16,178 bases of DNA from Dehalococcoidia bacterium SM23_28_2 (GCA_001303545.1 LJUA01000036.1:1-16178); one strand, 5' to 3'; counted from the first letter of the stretch, positions 1 to 6,558 are shown. Notes: generated by a model from the sequence alone, not told the origin. Made by a program: numbers and translations.

Positions 1-378
1 TCGATCATCGCCGCCGGCGGCTTCAGGAACAGCGCCGACGTGCTGAAGGCGATCGCCCTGGGGGCAGACGCCGTGTACATCGGCACCGCCGCCCTGATAG
101 CCCTGGGCTGCACCGTCTGCCAGCAGTGCCACACCGGCAAGTGCGCCTGGGGGATCTGCACCACCGACCCCACGTTGAGCAGGAGAGTGAACCCGGAGAT
201 AGGCGCCCGCCGTCTCGTCAACCTCCTGCGCGGCTGGAGCCTGGAGATCAAGGAGATGCTGGGCGGCATGGGCATCAACGCCCTGGAGAGCCTGCGAGGC
301 AATCGCCTCCACCTGCGAGGCGTCGGCCTCTCGGATGGCGAGCTTGACGTCCTGGGCGTGAGGTTAGCGGGAAGATAG
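1..378 (+). CDS. gltB: Glutamate synthase FMN/Fe-S subunit, C-terminal end (5' truncated by window)
   Basis: The reading frame is open from base 1, so only the last 125 residues are visible. This is the end of the FMN-binding, TIM-barrel synthase domain of glutamate synthase (GOGAT), which converts 2-oxoglutarate plus glutamine-derived ammonia to glutamate in the cytoplasm. The visible part has the barrel-end motif AAGGFRNSADVLKAIALGAD, which in the family contacts the FMN phosphate. It is followed by a cysteine cluster, GCTVCQQCHTGKC, that fits the C-x5-C-x4-C ligand pattern of the GOGAT [3Fe-4S] cluster, with extra cysteines inside and after it. The chain stops about 75 residues after the cluster. 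In one-chain GOGAT the GXGXG domain would continue here, but in this window it is a separate gene 4 bp downstream in another frame. That is the archaeal-type split arrangement. The amidotransferase part must lie upstream, outside the window. The family is clear; the exact subunit name is less so. Confidence 0.88.
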   Translation, partial: SIIAAGGFRNSADVLKAIALGADAVYIGTAALIALGCTVCQQCHTGKCAWGICTTDPTLSRRVNPEIGARRLVNLLRGWSLEIKEMLGGMGINALESLRGNRLHLRGVGLSDGELDVLGVRLAGR

Positions 379-382
379 GGCG

Positions 383-1153
383 ATGACAGCGTACACGTCG
401 AGCCAGCGAGGTTCCGCCGTGCGCATCGATGCCAACGGCTTCCATTACCGCGAGCTGAACGGCCTGATCCGGCAAGCGGTGGCAAAGGGCGCCCGACGGC
501 TCGACCTGCATGGCGTACATGGGCAGAGATACATCGCCACCAACCTGCGAGGAGGAGCGGAAATACACATCCACGGCACGCCGGGCAACGACCTGGGCGC
601 CTTCCTCGACGGGTCGAGGATCATCGTCCACGGCAACGCCCAGGACGGCTGCGGCAACACCATGAATGAGGGCGAGATCATAGTCCACGGACACGCGGGA
701 GACATCGCCGGCCTGTCCGCCCGCGGGGGCAGTATCTTCATTCGAGAAGACGTCGGCTACCGAGCGGGCATCCACATGAAGGCGTATCAGGGCAGGGGAG
801 CGGCGTTGGTTATCGGCGGCACAGCCCAGGACTTCCTCGGCGAGTACATGGCCGGCGGCATCATGGTCGTCCTTGGCCTGACCCTGAACGGGGGCAACTG
901 CCACAAGGCCAGCTTCGTCGGCACGGGCATGCACGGGGGAGTCATCTACCTGCGAGGCGCCATCAACGAGCACCAATTGGGCAAGGAAGTAGGCATCAGC
1001 CGACTGAACCGAAAGGATCGGGCTATTCTGAGGGATCTAGTGGGCCAGTTCGCGGACCATTTCGGCCTGGACGCCGAGGAGATCCTGGCCGCCCGATTCG
1101 TCAAGCTGGTTCCCCTTCATCTGCGGCCCTACGGAAGGCTGTACACGCACTAA
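383..1153 (+). CDS. Glutamate synthase GXGXG-domain subunit (stand-alone)
   Basis: This 256-residue protein is a free-standing copy of the C-terminal GXGXG domain of glutamate synthase alpha subunit, a right-handed beta-helix also found in formylmethanofuran dehydrogenase subunit C. The repeats are visible as glycines regularly spaced through residues 45-200, for example NLRGGAEIHIHGTPGNDLG, NEGEIIVHGHAGDIAG and GGIMVVLGLTLNGGN. In one-chain GOGAT this helix is structural, holding the amidotransferase and synthase domains in place and lining the ammonia tunnel. The same role is inferred here. The ATG lies 4 bp after the FMN-subunit stop, so the two are co-transcribed and probably made in step. 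After the beta-helix comes a tail of about 60 residues, residues 200-256. The Shine-Dalgarno is poor (TAGGG overlapping the previous stop), which fits translational coupling. The family is firm; participation in a split GOGAT is inferred from gene order. Confidence 0.88.
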   Translation: MTAYTSSQRGSAVRIDANGFHYRELNGLIRQAVAKGARRLDLHGVHGQRYIATNLRGGAEIHIHGTPGNDLGAFLDGSRIIVHGNAQDGCGNTMNEGEIIVHGHAGDIAGLSARGGSIFIREDVGYRAGIHMKAYQGRGAALVIGGTAQDFLGEYMAGGIMVVLGLTLNGGNCHKASFVGTGMHGGVIYLRGAINEHQLGKEVGISRLNRKDRAILRDLVGQFADHFGLDAEEILAARFVKLVPLHLRPYGRLYTH

Positions 1154-1168
1154 TGGCAGAGTGATCCT

Positions 1169-1846
1169 ATGTGGCGAGTGACGTTTGTGGGGCAAGACCA
1201 GGAGAAGCTGCAGCGCCTGGCCCAAGAGCTGGGGGAAGAGGGCTACTGGACCGCCGTCTGCCCGCCGGAGGAGGCGGCCACGGCCCTAGGGGATGAGCCT
1301 CGGCCGGACGCAGTGGTGGTGGAGGCGACCTCCGCCAACGGAGCGGCCTGCCTGCCTACCCTACCGCAGGATGCCCGCGAGACTGCAGCCACGCCCACAA
1401 TAGCCCTCATCGGGAAGGCGCAGCTCCCCACCTACGAACCGCCCCAGGGCATCGACGACTTTCTGGTTCTCCCCGCCAGGGCCGCCGAGCTGGCTGCTCG
1501 CATCCGTCAGCTACTACAGCGGCGCCACCCTCACCTGGACGGCAACAACAGGCTTTGCTGCGGCGACCTGGTGATGAACCTGGCCAGCCGTGAAGTGTTC
1601 CTGGCAGGTCGGCCGGTGACCCTGGCCTACAAGGAGTACGAGCTTCTGCGCTTCTTCGTCTCCAATCGCGACACGGCGTTCACTCGCGAGGCCCTTCTGA
1701 ACAGGGTCTGGGGCTACGACTTCTACGGCGGCACACGCACGGTCGACGTCCACATCCGCCGCCTGCGCAGCAAGATCGAGGACGCTCGCCACTCCTTCAT
1801 CGAGACCGTCCGCAACGTAGGCTATCGCTTTCGCCCGAACCGGTGA
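1169..1846 (+). CDS. OmpR/PhoB-family orphan regulator with degenerate receiver (GlnR-like)
   Basis: A 225-residue DNA-binding regulator. Residues about 1-115 have the size and layout of a response-regulator receiver but lack its chemistry. The phospho-acceptor aspartate position is Glu52 (DAVVVEAT). The N-terminal acidic pair is replaced (FVGQDQ, at most Asp10 remains). The conserved lysine before proline is Leu101 (FLVLPAR). Residues about 130-222 are a normal OmpR-type winged helix: LAYKEYELLRFF, FTREALLNRVWGYDF, the recognition-helix segment RTVDVHIRRLRSKIE, and the closing VRNVGYRF. No histidine kinase gene is next to it. The gene starts 15 bp after the GXGXG subunit, so it probably belongs to the glutamate synthase operon, and it lies just upstream of amtB-glnK-glnA. 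This context and orphan status resemble actinobacterial GlnR, the nitrogen regulator of the same family. A nitrogen role is inferred; a PhoP/PhoB-like phosphate role is the main alternative. No strong ribosome-binding site is seen. Confidence 0.85.
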   Translation: MWRVTFVGQDQEKLQRLAQELGEEGYWTAVCPPEEAATALGDEPRPDAVVVEATSANGAACLPTLPQDARETAATPTIALIGKAQLPTYEPPQGIDDFLVLPARAAELAARIRQLLQRRHPHLDGNNRLCCGDLVMNLASREVFLAGRPVTLAYKEYELLRFFVSNRDTAFTREALLNRVWGYDFYGGTRTVDVHIRRLRSKIEDARHSFIETVRNVGYRFRPNR

Positions 1847-1876
1847 CCCGCAGAGATCGCCGATCGAACCCGCGGC

Positions 1877-1914
1877 TTAACAGGGGTTTAACTTCCAGGT
1901 AATCAACCGGTAAC
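1877..1914 (+). promoter_or_regulatory. Four 11-bp-phased direct repeats, probable operator for an OmpR-family regulator
   Basis: Four pentamers start at 1877, 1888, 1899 and 1910 and read TTAAC, TTAAC, GTAAT and GTAAC, each separated by exactly 6 bp. The 11-bp period puts them on one face of the helix. This is the binding pattern of OmpR-family dimers: the GlnR consensus is gTnAC-n6-GaAAC, and PhoB and PhoP boxes also repeat every 11 bp. The array lies 74 bp upstream of the amtB start and directly downstream of the regulator gene, so it most likely controls amtB-glnK-glnA. The last box ends 10 bp before a -10-like hexamer (CATAGT, 1925-1930), as expected for an activator that replaces the -35 element. 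The repeats are seen directly; binding by the neighbouring regulator is inferred. Confidence 0.65.
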
Positions 1915-1924
1915 AACGACTGCC

Positions 1925-1930
1925 CATAGT
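1925..1930 (+). promoter_or_regulatory. Possible -10 element of the amtB promoter
   Basis: CATAGT matches the sigma70 -10 consensus at four of six bases and lies 10 bp beyond the last 11-bp repeat box. No good -35 hexamer is present 17 bp upstream, where boxes three and four sit instead, which would suit activator-dependent transcription. No convincing sigma54 (GG-N10-GC type) promoter was seen in this gap. This call rests mostly on spacing. Confidence 0.35.
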
Positions 1931-1987
1931 GAGAGATGTTAAAGGCAACCATCTCTTCTCAAGAGGCAACAGTCTGGAGGTTTGAGG

Positions 1988-3355
1988 ATGCCCACGGTGG
2001 ACACGGGCGATACGGCATGGGTGCTGTTTTCAGCCGTCCTGGTCATGATCATGACGCCGGGCCTCGGCTTCTTCTACGGCGGCCTGGTACGCCACAAGAA
2101 CGTCCTGAGCACTATCATGCACAGTTTCATCACCGTCGCCCTCATCAGCGTTCTCTGGGTGCTCTGGGGCTACAGCCTGGCCTTTGGCCCCGACAAGGGT
2201 CACTTTATCGGCGGCCTCGATTGGGTCGGCCTCGCCCACGTGGGGCAGGAGCCCAACGCTGACTACGCGCCCACCATTCCTCATCAGGCCTTCATGGTCT
2301 TCCAGCTCATGTTCGCCATCATCACGCCGGCCCTCATCACCGGCGCGTTCGCCGAGAGGGCGAAGTTCAGCACGTTCCTGGTGTTCACCGCCTTGTGGGC
2401 TACCTTGGTGTACGCCCCCGTGGCCCACTGGGTCTGGGGGACGGGCGGCTGGCTGAAGGAACTGGGAGCCCTCGACTATGCCGGTGGCACCGTCGTTCAC
2501 ATCAACTCCGGTGCGGCTGCTTTGGCAGCGGCCCTCCTTTTCGGCAAGCGCATCGGCTTCGGCAAGGAGCCAATGGAGCCCCACGATATCACCTACGTCG
2601 TCCTAGGCGCGGCCCTGCTCTGGTTCGGCTGGTTCGGCTTCAACGCGGGCAGTGCGGTGACAGCGGGCGGCGCAGCGGCCAACGCCTTCATAGTGACCAA
2701 CACCGCTGCTGCCGCCGGAGCCCTTACCTGGGTGCTGATGAGCTGGTTGTTCACAAAGAAGCCCAGCGTGGTAGGCACCGCTGCTGGCGCAGTGGCCGGT
2801 CTGGTGGCCATCACCCCCGCTTCGGGCTTTGTGGACGCCATGCCCGCCGTCTTCATCGGCATCGGGGCTGGTTTCCTCTGCTTCCTGGCCATCCGCCTGC
2901 GGGCCATGCTGGCCCTGGACGACGCCCTGGACGTATGGGGCGTTCACGGCGTCGGCGGTACGTGGGGCGCTCTGGCCACCGGCATCTTCGCCACCGCTGC
3001 CGTGGGCGGCGTGGGCGGCGCCATCGACGGCGAATTCGGCCAGTTGGGCAAGCAACTGGCTGGCATCGGCGCCACCTGGGGCTACTCCTTCGTTGCCACA
3101 GTCATCATCCTCAAGGTTCTCGACCTGGTAATGGGCCTGCGGGTGTCGGAAGAGGATGAGTTGGCGGGCCTGGACGTCTCCCAGCACGGCGAGCGGGCCT
3201 ACATCGCCCCTCTCGGAGTGCTGAGCACAGTGGCAGCTCCTGTTACCCCTTCCCTGGAGGCCATCTCGGACTTGGCCCCGCTCAAGACAGGGTGGGAAGA
3301 CAGGAAAGGCTCGCCCTCATTGCGCCAAGTCGCGCCCAACCCAGAGAGCGCTTAA
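1988..3355 (+). CDS. amtB: Ammonium transporter (Amt/MEP/Rh family)
   Basis: A 455-residue polytopic membrane protein with the expected 11 transmembrane segments, which moves ammonium/ammonia into the cell. The twin pore histidines are His171 (GGTVVHINSG) and His320 (DVWGVHGVGG). Other signatures are the N-terminal FFYGGLVRHKNVLS, the segment FAIITPALITGAFAERAKFS, and FGWFGFNAGSA. The cytoplasmic tail begins at about GLRVSEEDELAGLDVSQHGERAY, a conserved stretch that contacts PII proteins. It continues for some 60 less conserved residues. ATG 1988 was chosen because GGAGG at 1976-1980 lies 7 bp upstream; the in-frame TTG at 1982 sits too close to that site. The mature N-terminus is short, without an obvious separate signal peptide. 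glnK follows immediately, the usual AmtB-PII pairing in which PII blocks the channel when nitrogen is sufficient. The phased repeats upstream probably control it. Confidence 0.96.
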   Translation: MPTVDTGDTAWVLFSAVLVMIMTPGLGFFYGGLVRHKNVLSTIMHSFITVALISVLWVLWGYSLAFGPDKGHFIGGLDWVGLAHVGQEPNADYAPTIPHQAFMVFQLMFAIITPALITGAFAERAKFSTFLVFTALWATLVYAPVAHWVWGTGGWLKELGALDYAGGTVVHINSGAAALAAALLFGKRIGFGKEPMEPHDITYVVLGAALLWFGWFGFNAGSAVTAGGAAANAFIVTNTAAAAGALTWVLMSWLFTKKPSVVGTAAGAVAGLVAITPASGFVDAMPAVFIGIGAGFLCFLAIRLRAMLALDDALDVWGVHGVGGTWGALATGIFATAAVGGVGGAIDGEFGQLGKQLAGIGATWGYSFVATVIILKVLDLVMGLRVSEEDELAGLDVSQHGERAYIAPLGVLSTVAAPVTPSLEAISDLAPLKTGWEDRKGSPSLRQVAPNPESA

Positions 3356-3366
3356 AGGAGCCCAAG

Positions 3367-3708
3367 ATGCAGAAAGTGGAAGCGATCATCCGGCCCGAGA
3401 AACTGGTTGCCGTAAGGGAGGCACTGGCCGAGGTAGGCTTTGTGGGGTTGAACATAGTGCACGTCATAGGACGGGGAGCGCAGAAGGGCATTGTCCACGC
3501 TGGCCGCGGCGGCGACGTTCACACCGTCGATATGCTCCCCAAGGTGAAGATGGAAGTGGTGGTGCGGGACGCTGACACGGAGACAGTACTGCATATCATT
3601 GCCGAGGCGGCCCGCACCGGCAGCCTCGGCGACGGCAAGATCTTCGTGATACCGGTCGCCGATGCCATCCGTGTGCGCACCGGCGAGCGGGGCGACGTGG
3701 CGGTATGA
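3367..3708 (+). CDS. glnK: Nitrogen regulatory protein PII (GlnK/GlnB type) without Tyr51
   Basis: A 113-residue PII protein, the normal family length. It forms trimers that bind ATP/ADP and 2-oxoglutarate and gate AmtB. It aligns without gaps to E. coli GlnB from residue 1 to about 51 (MQKVEAIIRPEKLVAVREAL; GAQKG at 37-41). The B-loop TGSLGDGKIFVIPV and the C-terminal AIRVRTGE are intact, so nucleotide binding should be kept. The T-loop is unusual: where GlnB has YRGAEYMVD, this protein has GRGGDVHTVD. Tyr51 is replaced by Val, Tyr46 by Gly, and one residue is inserted. Uridylylation or adenylylation at Tyr51 is therefore not possible. ATG 3367 is preceded by AAAGGAG (3354-3360), which overlaps the amtB stop codon, so translation is probably coupled to amtB. 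The 3' end lies in a 25-bp tandem repeat. Confidence 0.94.
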   Translation: MQKVEAIIRPEKLVAVREALAEVGFVGLNIVHVIGRGAQKGIVHAGRGGDVHTVDMLPKVKMEVVVRDADTETVLHIIAEAARTGSLGDGKIFVIPVADAIRVRTGERGDVAV

Positions 3709-3741
3709 GACAAGCCGCGACGTGGCGGTATGAGACAAGCC
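3692..3741 (+). repeat. 25-bp perfect tandem duplication across the glnK stop codon
   Basis: Bases 3692-3716 and 3717-3741 are identical, each beginning GCGACGTGG and ending GACAAGCC. The first copy contains the last codons and stop of glnK (TGA 3706-3708); the second lies in the glnK-glnA gap and repeats that end, including a second ATGA. The duplication lengthens the spacer before glnA and leaves the glnA ribosome-binding site untouched. It looks like a recent slippage or unequal-exchange event. Confidence 0.9.
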
Positions 3742-3755
3742 CCCCACCTAGTGAG

Positions 3756-3762
3756 AAGGAGG
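3756..3762 (+). promoter_or_regulatory. Ribosome-binding site that fixes the glnA start
   Basis: AAGGAGG lies 8 bp before GTG 3771. It is the only strong Shine-Dalgarno in this gap and it rules out the in-frame ATG at 3705, which overlaps the end of glnK and would add 22 residues unlike any glutamine synthetase N-terminus. Confidence 0.85.
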
Positions 3763-3770
3763 CAACCACA

Positions 3771-5213
3771 GTGACACCACAAGAAGCACAGCAAGTCTTC
3801 GAGCTGATCAAGGCCAAGCACGTCCAGATCATCGACCTCAAGTTCAACGACCTGCCCGGCCTATGGCAGCACTTCTCCATGCCCGTCACCGAGCTAACGG
3901 AGATGGACGACCTGACCAAGAGCATCTGGGAGGAAGGCGTAGGCTTCGACGGCTCCAGCATCCGCGGCTTCCAGAAGATCCAGGAGAGCGACATGATCCT
4001 CCTGCCCGACCCGTCCACCGCTCGCCTGGACCCCGCCTGCCAGGTGCCCACCCTCAGCGTCATCTGCGACATCTACGAGCCACTCACCAAGCAGCCCTAC
4101 AGTCGCGACCCCCGCTACATCGCTAAGAAGGCAGAGCAGTACCTTCGCTCCACCGGCATCGCCGAAACCAGCTTCTGGGGACCGGAGCTGGAGTTCTTCG
4201 TCTTCGATGACGTCCGCTTCGACCAGGCCGAACAGTACGGCTTCTACTACGTCGACTCCGTCGAGGGAGGGTGGAACAGCGGCCGCGACGAGAAGCCCAA
4301 CCTGGGCTACAAGCCCCGCTTCAAGGAGGGCTACTTCCCCGTGCCTCCCCACGACTCGATGCAGGACCTGCGCAGCGAGATGATCCTGACGATGATCAAC
4401 GTGGGCATCCCCATCGAGGTGCACCACCACGAGGTGGCCACCGCCGGCCAGGGCGAGATCGACATGAAGTTCGACAGCCTGAGCAGCATGGCCGACAAAG
4501 TCATGTGGTACAAGTACATCGTCAAGAACATCGCCCGCAAACACGGCAAAGTTGCCACCTTCATGCCCAAGCCCCTCTTCGGCGACAACGGCTCCGGCAT
4601 GCACACCCACATCAGCCTGTGGAAGAACAGCACCAATGTCTTTTACGACCCCGAGGGCTACGCCCTCATCAGCGAGACGGCCCGCTACTTCATCGGCGGC
4701 CTCCTCAAGCACTCGGCCGCTCTTATGGCCTTGTGCGCTCCTACCACTAACTCCTACAAGCGTCTGGTTCCAGGCTACGAGGCACCGGTGAACCTGGTCT
4801 ACTCCGCCCGCAACCGCAGCGCCTGCGTGCGCATACCGGTGTACACACCCAACCCCCAGACCAAGCGCCTCGAGTATCGTCCGCCCGACGCCTCCTGCAA
4901 CCCCTATCTGGCCTTCCCTGCCATGCTCATGGCCGGCCTGGACGGCATCGAGAACCAGATCGACCCCGGCCCACCCCTGGACAAGAGTAGCTACGAGCTC
5001 ACCCCCGAAGAGGAGGCAGCCATCACTACCACGCCCGGCTCGCTGGAAGAAGCCCTGTGCGCCCTGGAGGAGGACCACGAGTTCCTTCTGAAGGATGGTG
5101 TGTTCACCAGCGATGTCCTGGAGGTCTGGCTGGAGTACAAGCGACAGCACGAGCTGGACCCCGTGCGGCTGCGCCCCCACCCGTGGGAGTTCTACCTTTA
5201 CTTCGATGTCTAG
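3771..5213 (+). CDS. glnA: Glutamine synthetase, type I
   Basis: A 480-residue type I glutamine synthetase, which makes glutamine from glutamate, ammonia and ATP and works as a cytoplasmic dodecamer. Family signatures run through the chain: the beta-grasp start (IIDLKFNDLPGLWQHF), GFDGSSIRGF, the metal-binding GPELEFFVFD, VATAGQGEIDM, FGDNGSGMHTHISLWK (His278), NSYKRLVPGYEAPV, and NRSACVRIPV. The C-terminal segment DKSSYELTPEE aligns with the E. coli adenylylation loop DKNLYDLPPEE and keeps the tyrosine (Tyr408), so reversible adenylylation is possible in principle; no adenylyltransferase gene is in the window. Start GTG 3771 is chosen for its ribosome-binding site 8 bp upstream. The gene follows amtB and glnK on the same strand, 62 bp after the glnK stop, and is probably co-transcribed with them. 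Identity is secure. Confidence 0.97.
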   Translation: MTPQEAQQVFELIKAKHVQIIDLKFNDLPGLWQHFSMPVTELTEMDDLTKSIWEEGVGFDGSSIRGFQKIQESDMILLPDPSTARLDPACQVPTLSVICDIYEPLTKQPYSRDPRYIAKKAEQYLRSTGIAETSFWGPELEFFVFDDVRFDQAEQYGFYYVDSVEGGWNSGRDEKPNLGYKPRFKEGYFPVPPHDSMQDLRSEMILTMINVGIPIEVHHHEVATAGQGEIDMKFDSLSSMADKVMWYKYIVKNIARKHGKVATFMPKPLFGDNGSGMHTHISLWKNSTNVFYDPEGYALISETARYFIGGLLKHSAALMALCAPTTNSYKRLVPGYEAPVNLVYSARNRSACVRIPVYTPNPQTKRLEYRPPDASCNPYLAFPAMLMAGLDGIENQIDPGPPLDKSSYELTPEEEAAITTTPGSLEEALCALEEDHEFLLKDGVFTSDVLEVWLEYKRQHELDPVRLRPHPWEFYLYFDV

Positions 5214-5233
5214 GACGCACGCTCCTCGGCGAC

Positions 5234-5252
5234 GGCGCCACGAAGCGCCTTT
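5234..5252 (+). terminator. Weak hairpin after glnA, possible terminator
   Basis: GGCGC (5234-5238) and GCGCC (5245-5249) can form a 5-bp stem with a 6-base loop, followed by only TTT. It starts 21 bp after the glnA stop. The stem is short and the U-tract poor, so it may be a weak attenuator or nothing. Confidence 0.25.
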
Positions 5253-5346
5253 GGCACAGCAGCGGCCCGCAGGCGGCAGAGCGAGCGGTGGTGCTCGGTT
5301 GGCTCGTCGGGGAGCCGATACAGTACACTCTCAAGAGAGGACGGAT

Positions 5347-5970
5347 GTGAAGCTGATCGTCGTCGACTATGGGGCTGGCAATCTGCGCAGCGTAGCCATA
5401 GCGCTGAGACGGCTGGGCCTCGACCCCCTGGTGACCTCCGAGCCGAGGGCAGTACACAGCGCCGACGCCCTGGTCCTGCCCGGGGTAGGAGCGGCGGCGG
5501 ACACCATGAGCAACCTGGCCCAGCGCCGTCTGGTAGAGCCCATCGGTGAGTACATCGCCAGCGGCCGGCCCTTCCTGGGCATCTGCATGGGGCTTCAGGT
5601 TCTGTTCTCGGTGAGCGAGGAGGGCGGGGAGCACCACTGCCTGGACATTCTGCCCGGACGGGTAAAGCGGCTACCGGAGGGCCTGAAGGTGCCCCACATG
5701 GGCTGGAATCGTGTGTGCCAGCGCTGCCCCCACCCCATCTTCGACGGCATCGGCGACGACGCCTTCTTCTACTTCGTCCACAGCTACTATGCCTACCCTG
5801 AGGACTCTTCGGTTGTAGTGGGCGATACCGACTACGGCGTCACCTTCCCCGCCGTTGTGGCCAAGGACAATATCGTGGCCACCCAGTTTCACCCGGAGAA
5901 GAGCGCCGAGGCTGGCCTCCGCCTCTATGAGAACTTCCTGCGAATGGCCCAAAGCCGCAGCGCCGGATGA
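5347..5970 (+). CDS. hisH: Imidazole glycerol phosphate synthase, glutamine amidotransferase subunit
   Basis: A 207-residue class I glutamine amidotransferase. With HisF it converts PRFAR to imidazole glycerol phosphate and AICAR in histidine synthesis; HisH supplies ammonia from glutamine. The N-terminus VKLIVVDYGAGNLRSV is diagnostic of HisH. The triad is visible as Cys80 (GICMGLQ), His182 and Glu184 (QFHPEKSAEAG), and the oxyanion-region motif LPGVGAA and the VPHMGWN strand are present. Start GTG 5347 has GAGAGG 6 bp upstream; the frame stays open further 5' but that part does not resemble HisH. No hisF, hisA or other his gene is next to it in the window: glnA is upstream and a convergent gene downstream. 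The 133-bp gap before it could hold a promoter, but only poor matches were seen. Length is normal for the family. Confidence 0.95.
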   Translation: MKLIVVDYGAGNLRSVAIALRRLGLDPLVTSEPRAVHSADALVLPGVGAAADTMSNLAQRRLVEPIGEYIASGRPFLGICMGLQVLFSVSEEGGEHHCLDILPGRVKRLPEGLKVPHMGWNRVCQRCPHPIFDGIGDDAFFYFVHSYYAYPEDSSVVVGDTDYGVTFPAVVAKDNIVATQFHPEKSAEAGLRLYENFLRMAQSRSAG

Positions 5971-6062
5971 GAGGATAGGCCTCTGAGCGTTCTCTTGATG
6001 CCACCGCCGACAGCGTGGTTGAGGGCGCGCTAACCGTACGCTAACGCCTTGCCACAACGCCC

Positions 6063-6551
6063 TCATCGCAGCCGCTGCATAGCCATGACCACAGCCACGG
6101 CCGTCAGGACGTAGCCCCAGAGGTCGTCTTCAGGTATTACAGCGACCCCTTCCAGAACGTTTCGCACGATGTAGCTCGTTATCACGCCGCCGGCAGCGAT
6201 GGCCTGAAGAGCTAAGCCACGCTTGCGGTTCGTAGCCCAGCTTACGGCCTCCCCGACGCCGTAGCCGATGCCGAAAGCCAACAGAATACCGACAAGCCCC
6301 AGTATCCCCAGCCCATATGGCAATAGGAGAAACCAGGCGACGCCGAGTGCCCCTCCTGCGGCCAGAGCAGCACCGGCGCCTCGCAGCAAATAGAGGGGCG
6401 GGACGTCATAGGTCGGAAAACGTATTACCCGGACGCACTCCCGGCAGCGCGCTCCCACCGGCGTCTGAACCAGGCAGCGAGGACAAATAGGCTTACCGCA
6501 ACGACCGCAGGCGAGCTCGGTCTCTACGTCCGGGTGCGTCGCGCAGCGCGT
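6063..6551 (-). CDS. Zinc-ribbon, four-helix membrane protein, probable ACG start
   Basis: Read from the ACG at 6549-6551 this is 162 residues. Residues 3-39 form a double zinc ribbon: C3-x2-H6, C15-x2-C18, C23-x2-C26 and C36-x2-C39, with linker KPICPRCLVQTPVGARC, a well-known B-box-like motif at the N-terminus of small bacterial membrane proteins. After it come about four hydrophobic segments (around residues 50-70, 72-92, 105-122 and 138-155), ending MAMQRLR. No ATG, GTG or TTG occurs in frame between the upstream stop (6564-6566) and the first cysteine. The first standard start, GTG 6456-6458 (Val32 here), would cut off three of the four metal-ligand pairs. AAGGTAGG (6558-6565) lies 6 bp before the ACG. 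A sequencing error or mutation of ATG is the alternative. The Shine-Dalgarno overlaps the stop of the upstream 101-aa gene, so the two are coupled. Function unknown; the family is inner-membrane. Confidence 0.7.
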   Translation of the reverse strand, partial: TRCATHPDVETELACGRCGKPICPRCLVQTPVGARCRECVRVIRFPTYDVPPLYLLRGAGAALAAGGALGVAWFLLLPYGLGILGLVGILLAFGIGYGVGEAVSWATNRKRGLALQAIAAGGVITSYIVRNVLEGVAVIPEDDLWGYVLTAVAVVMAMQRLR

Positions 6552-6558
6552 TGGAGCC

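Noticed and set aside
275..976. 233-residue minus-strand frame opposite the GXGXG subunit
   Set aside because: Antisense shadow of a well-supported gene; no recognisable domain.
1982..1984. TTG as the amtB start
   Set aside because: Only one base separates it from GGAGG; ATG 1988 has 7-bp spacing.
2603..3187. Minus-strand and alternate plus-strand frames across amtB
   Set aside because: Arg/His/Gly-rich or Ala-rich shadow translations; AmtB accounts for the whole region.
3894..5180. Long 428-residue open frame on the minus strand opposite glnA
   Set aside because: It is a mirror of the glnA codon pattern in GC-rich DNA. The translation is low-complexity Val/Gly/Ala/His/Asp without any known motif, and glnA is unambiguous.
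5299..5329. Possible hisH promoter (TTGGCT with TACAGT or TACACT)
   Set aside because: The spacing is 14 or 19 bp and the matches are poor, so it is not reported as a feature.
5095..5346. 84-residue N-terminal extension of HisH overlapping the glnA end
   Set aside because: It lies partly in another frame of glnA and lacks similarity to HisH, whose conserved N-terminus begins exactly at GTG 5347.
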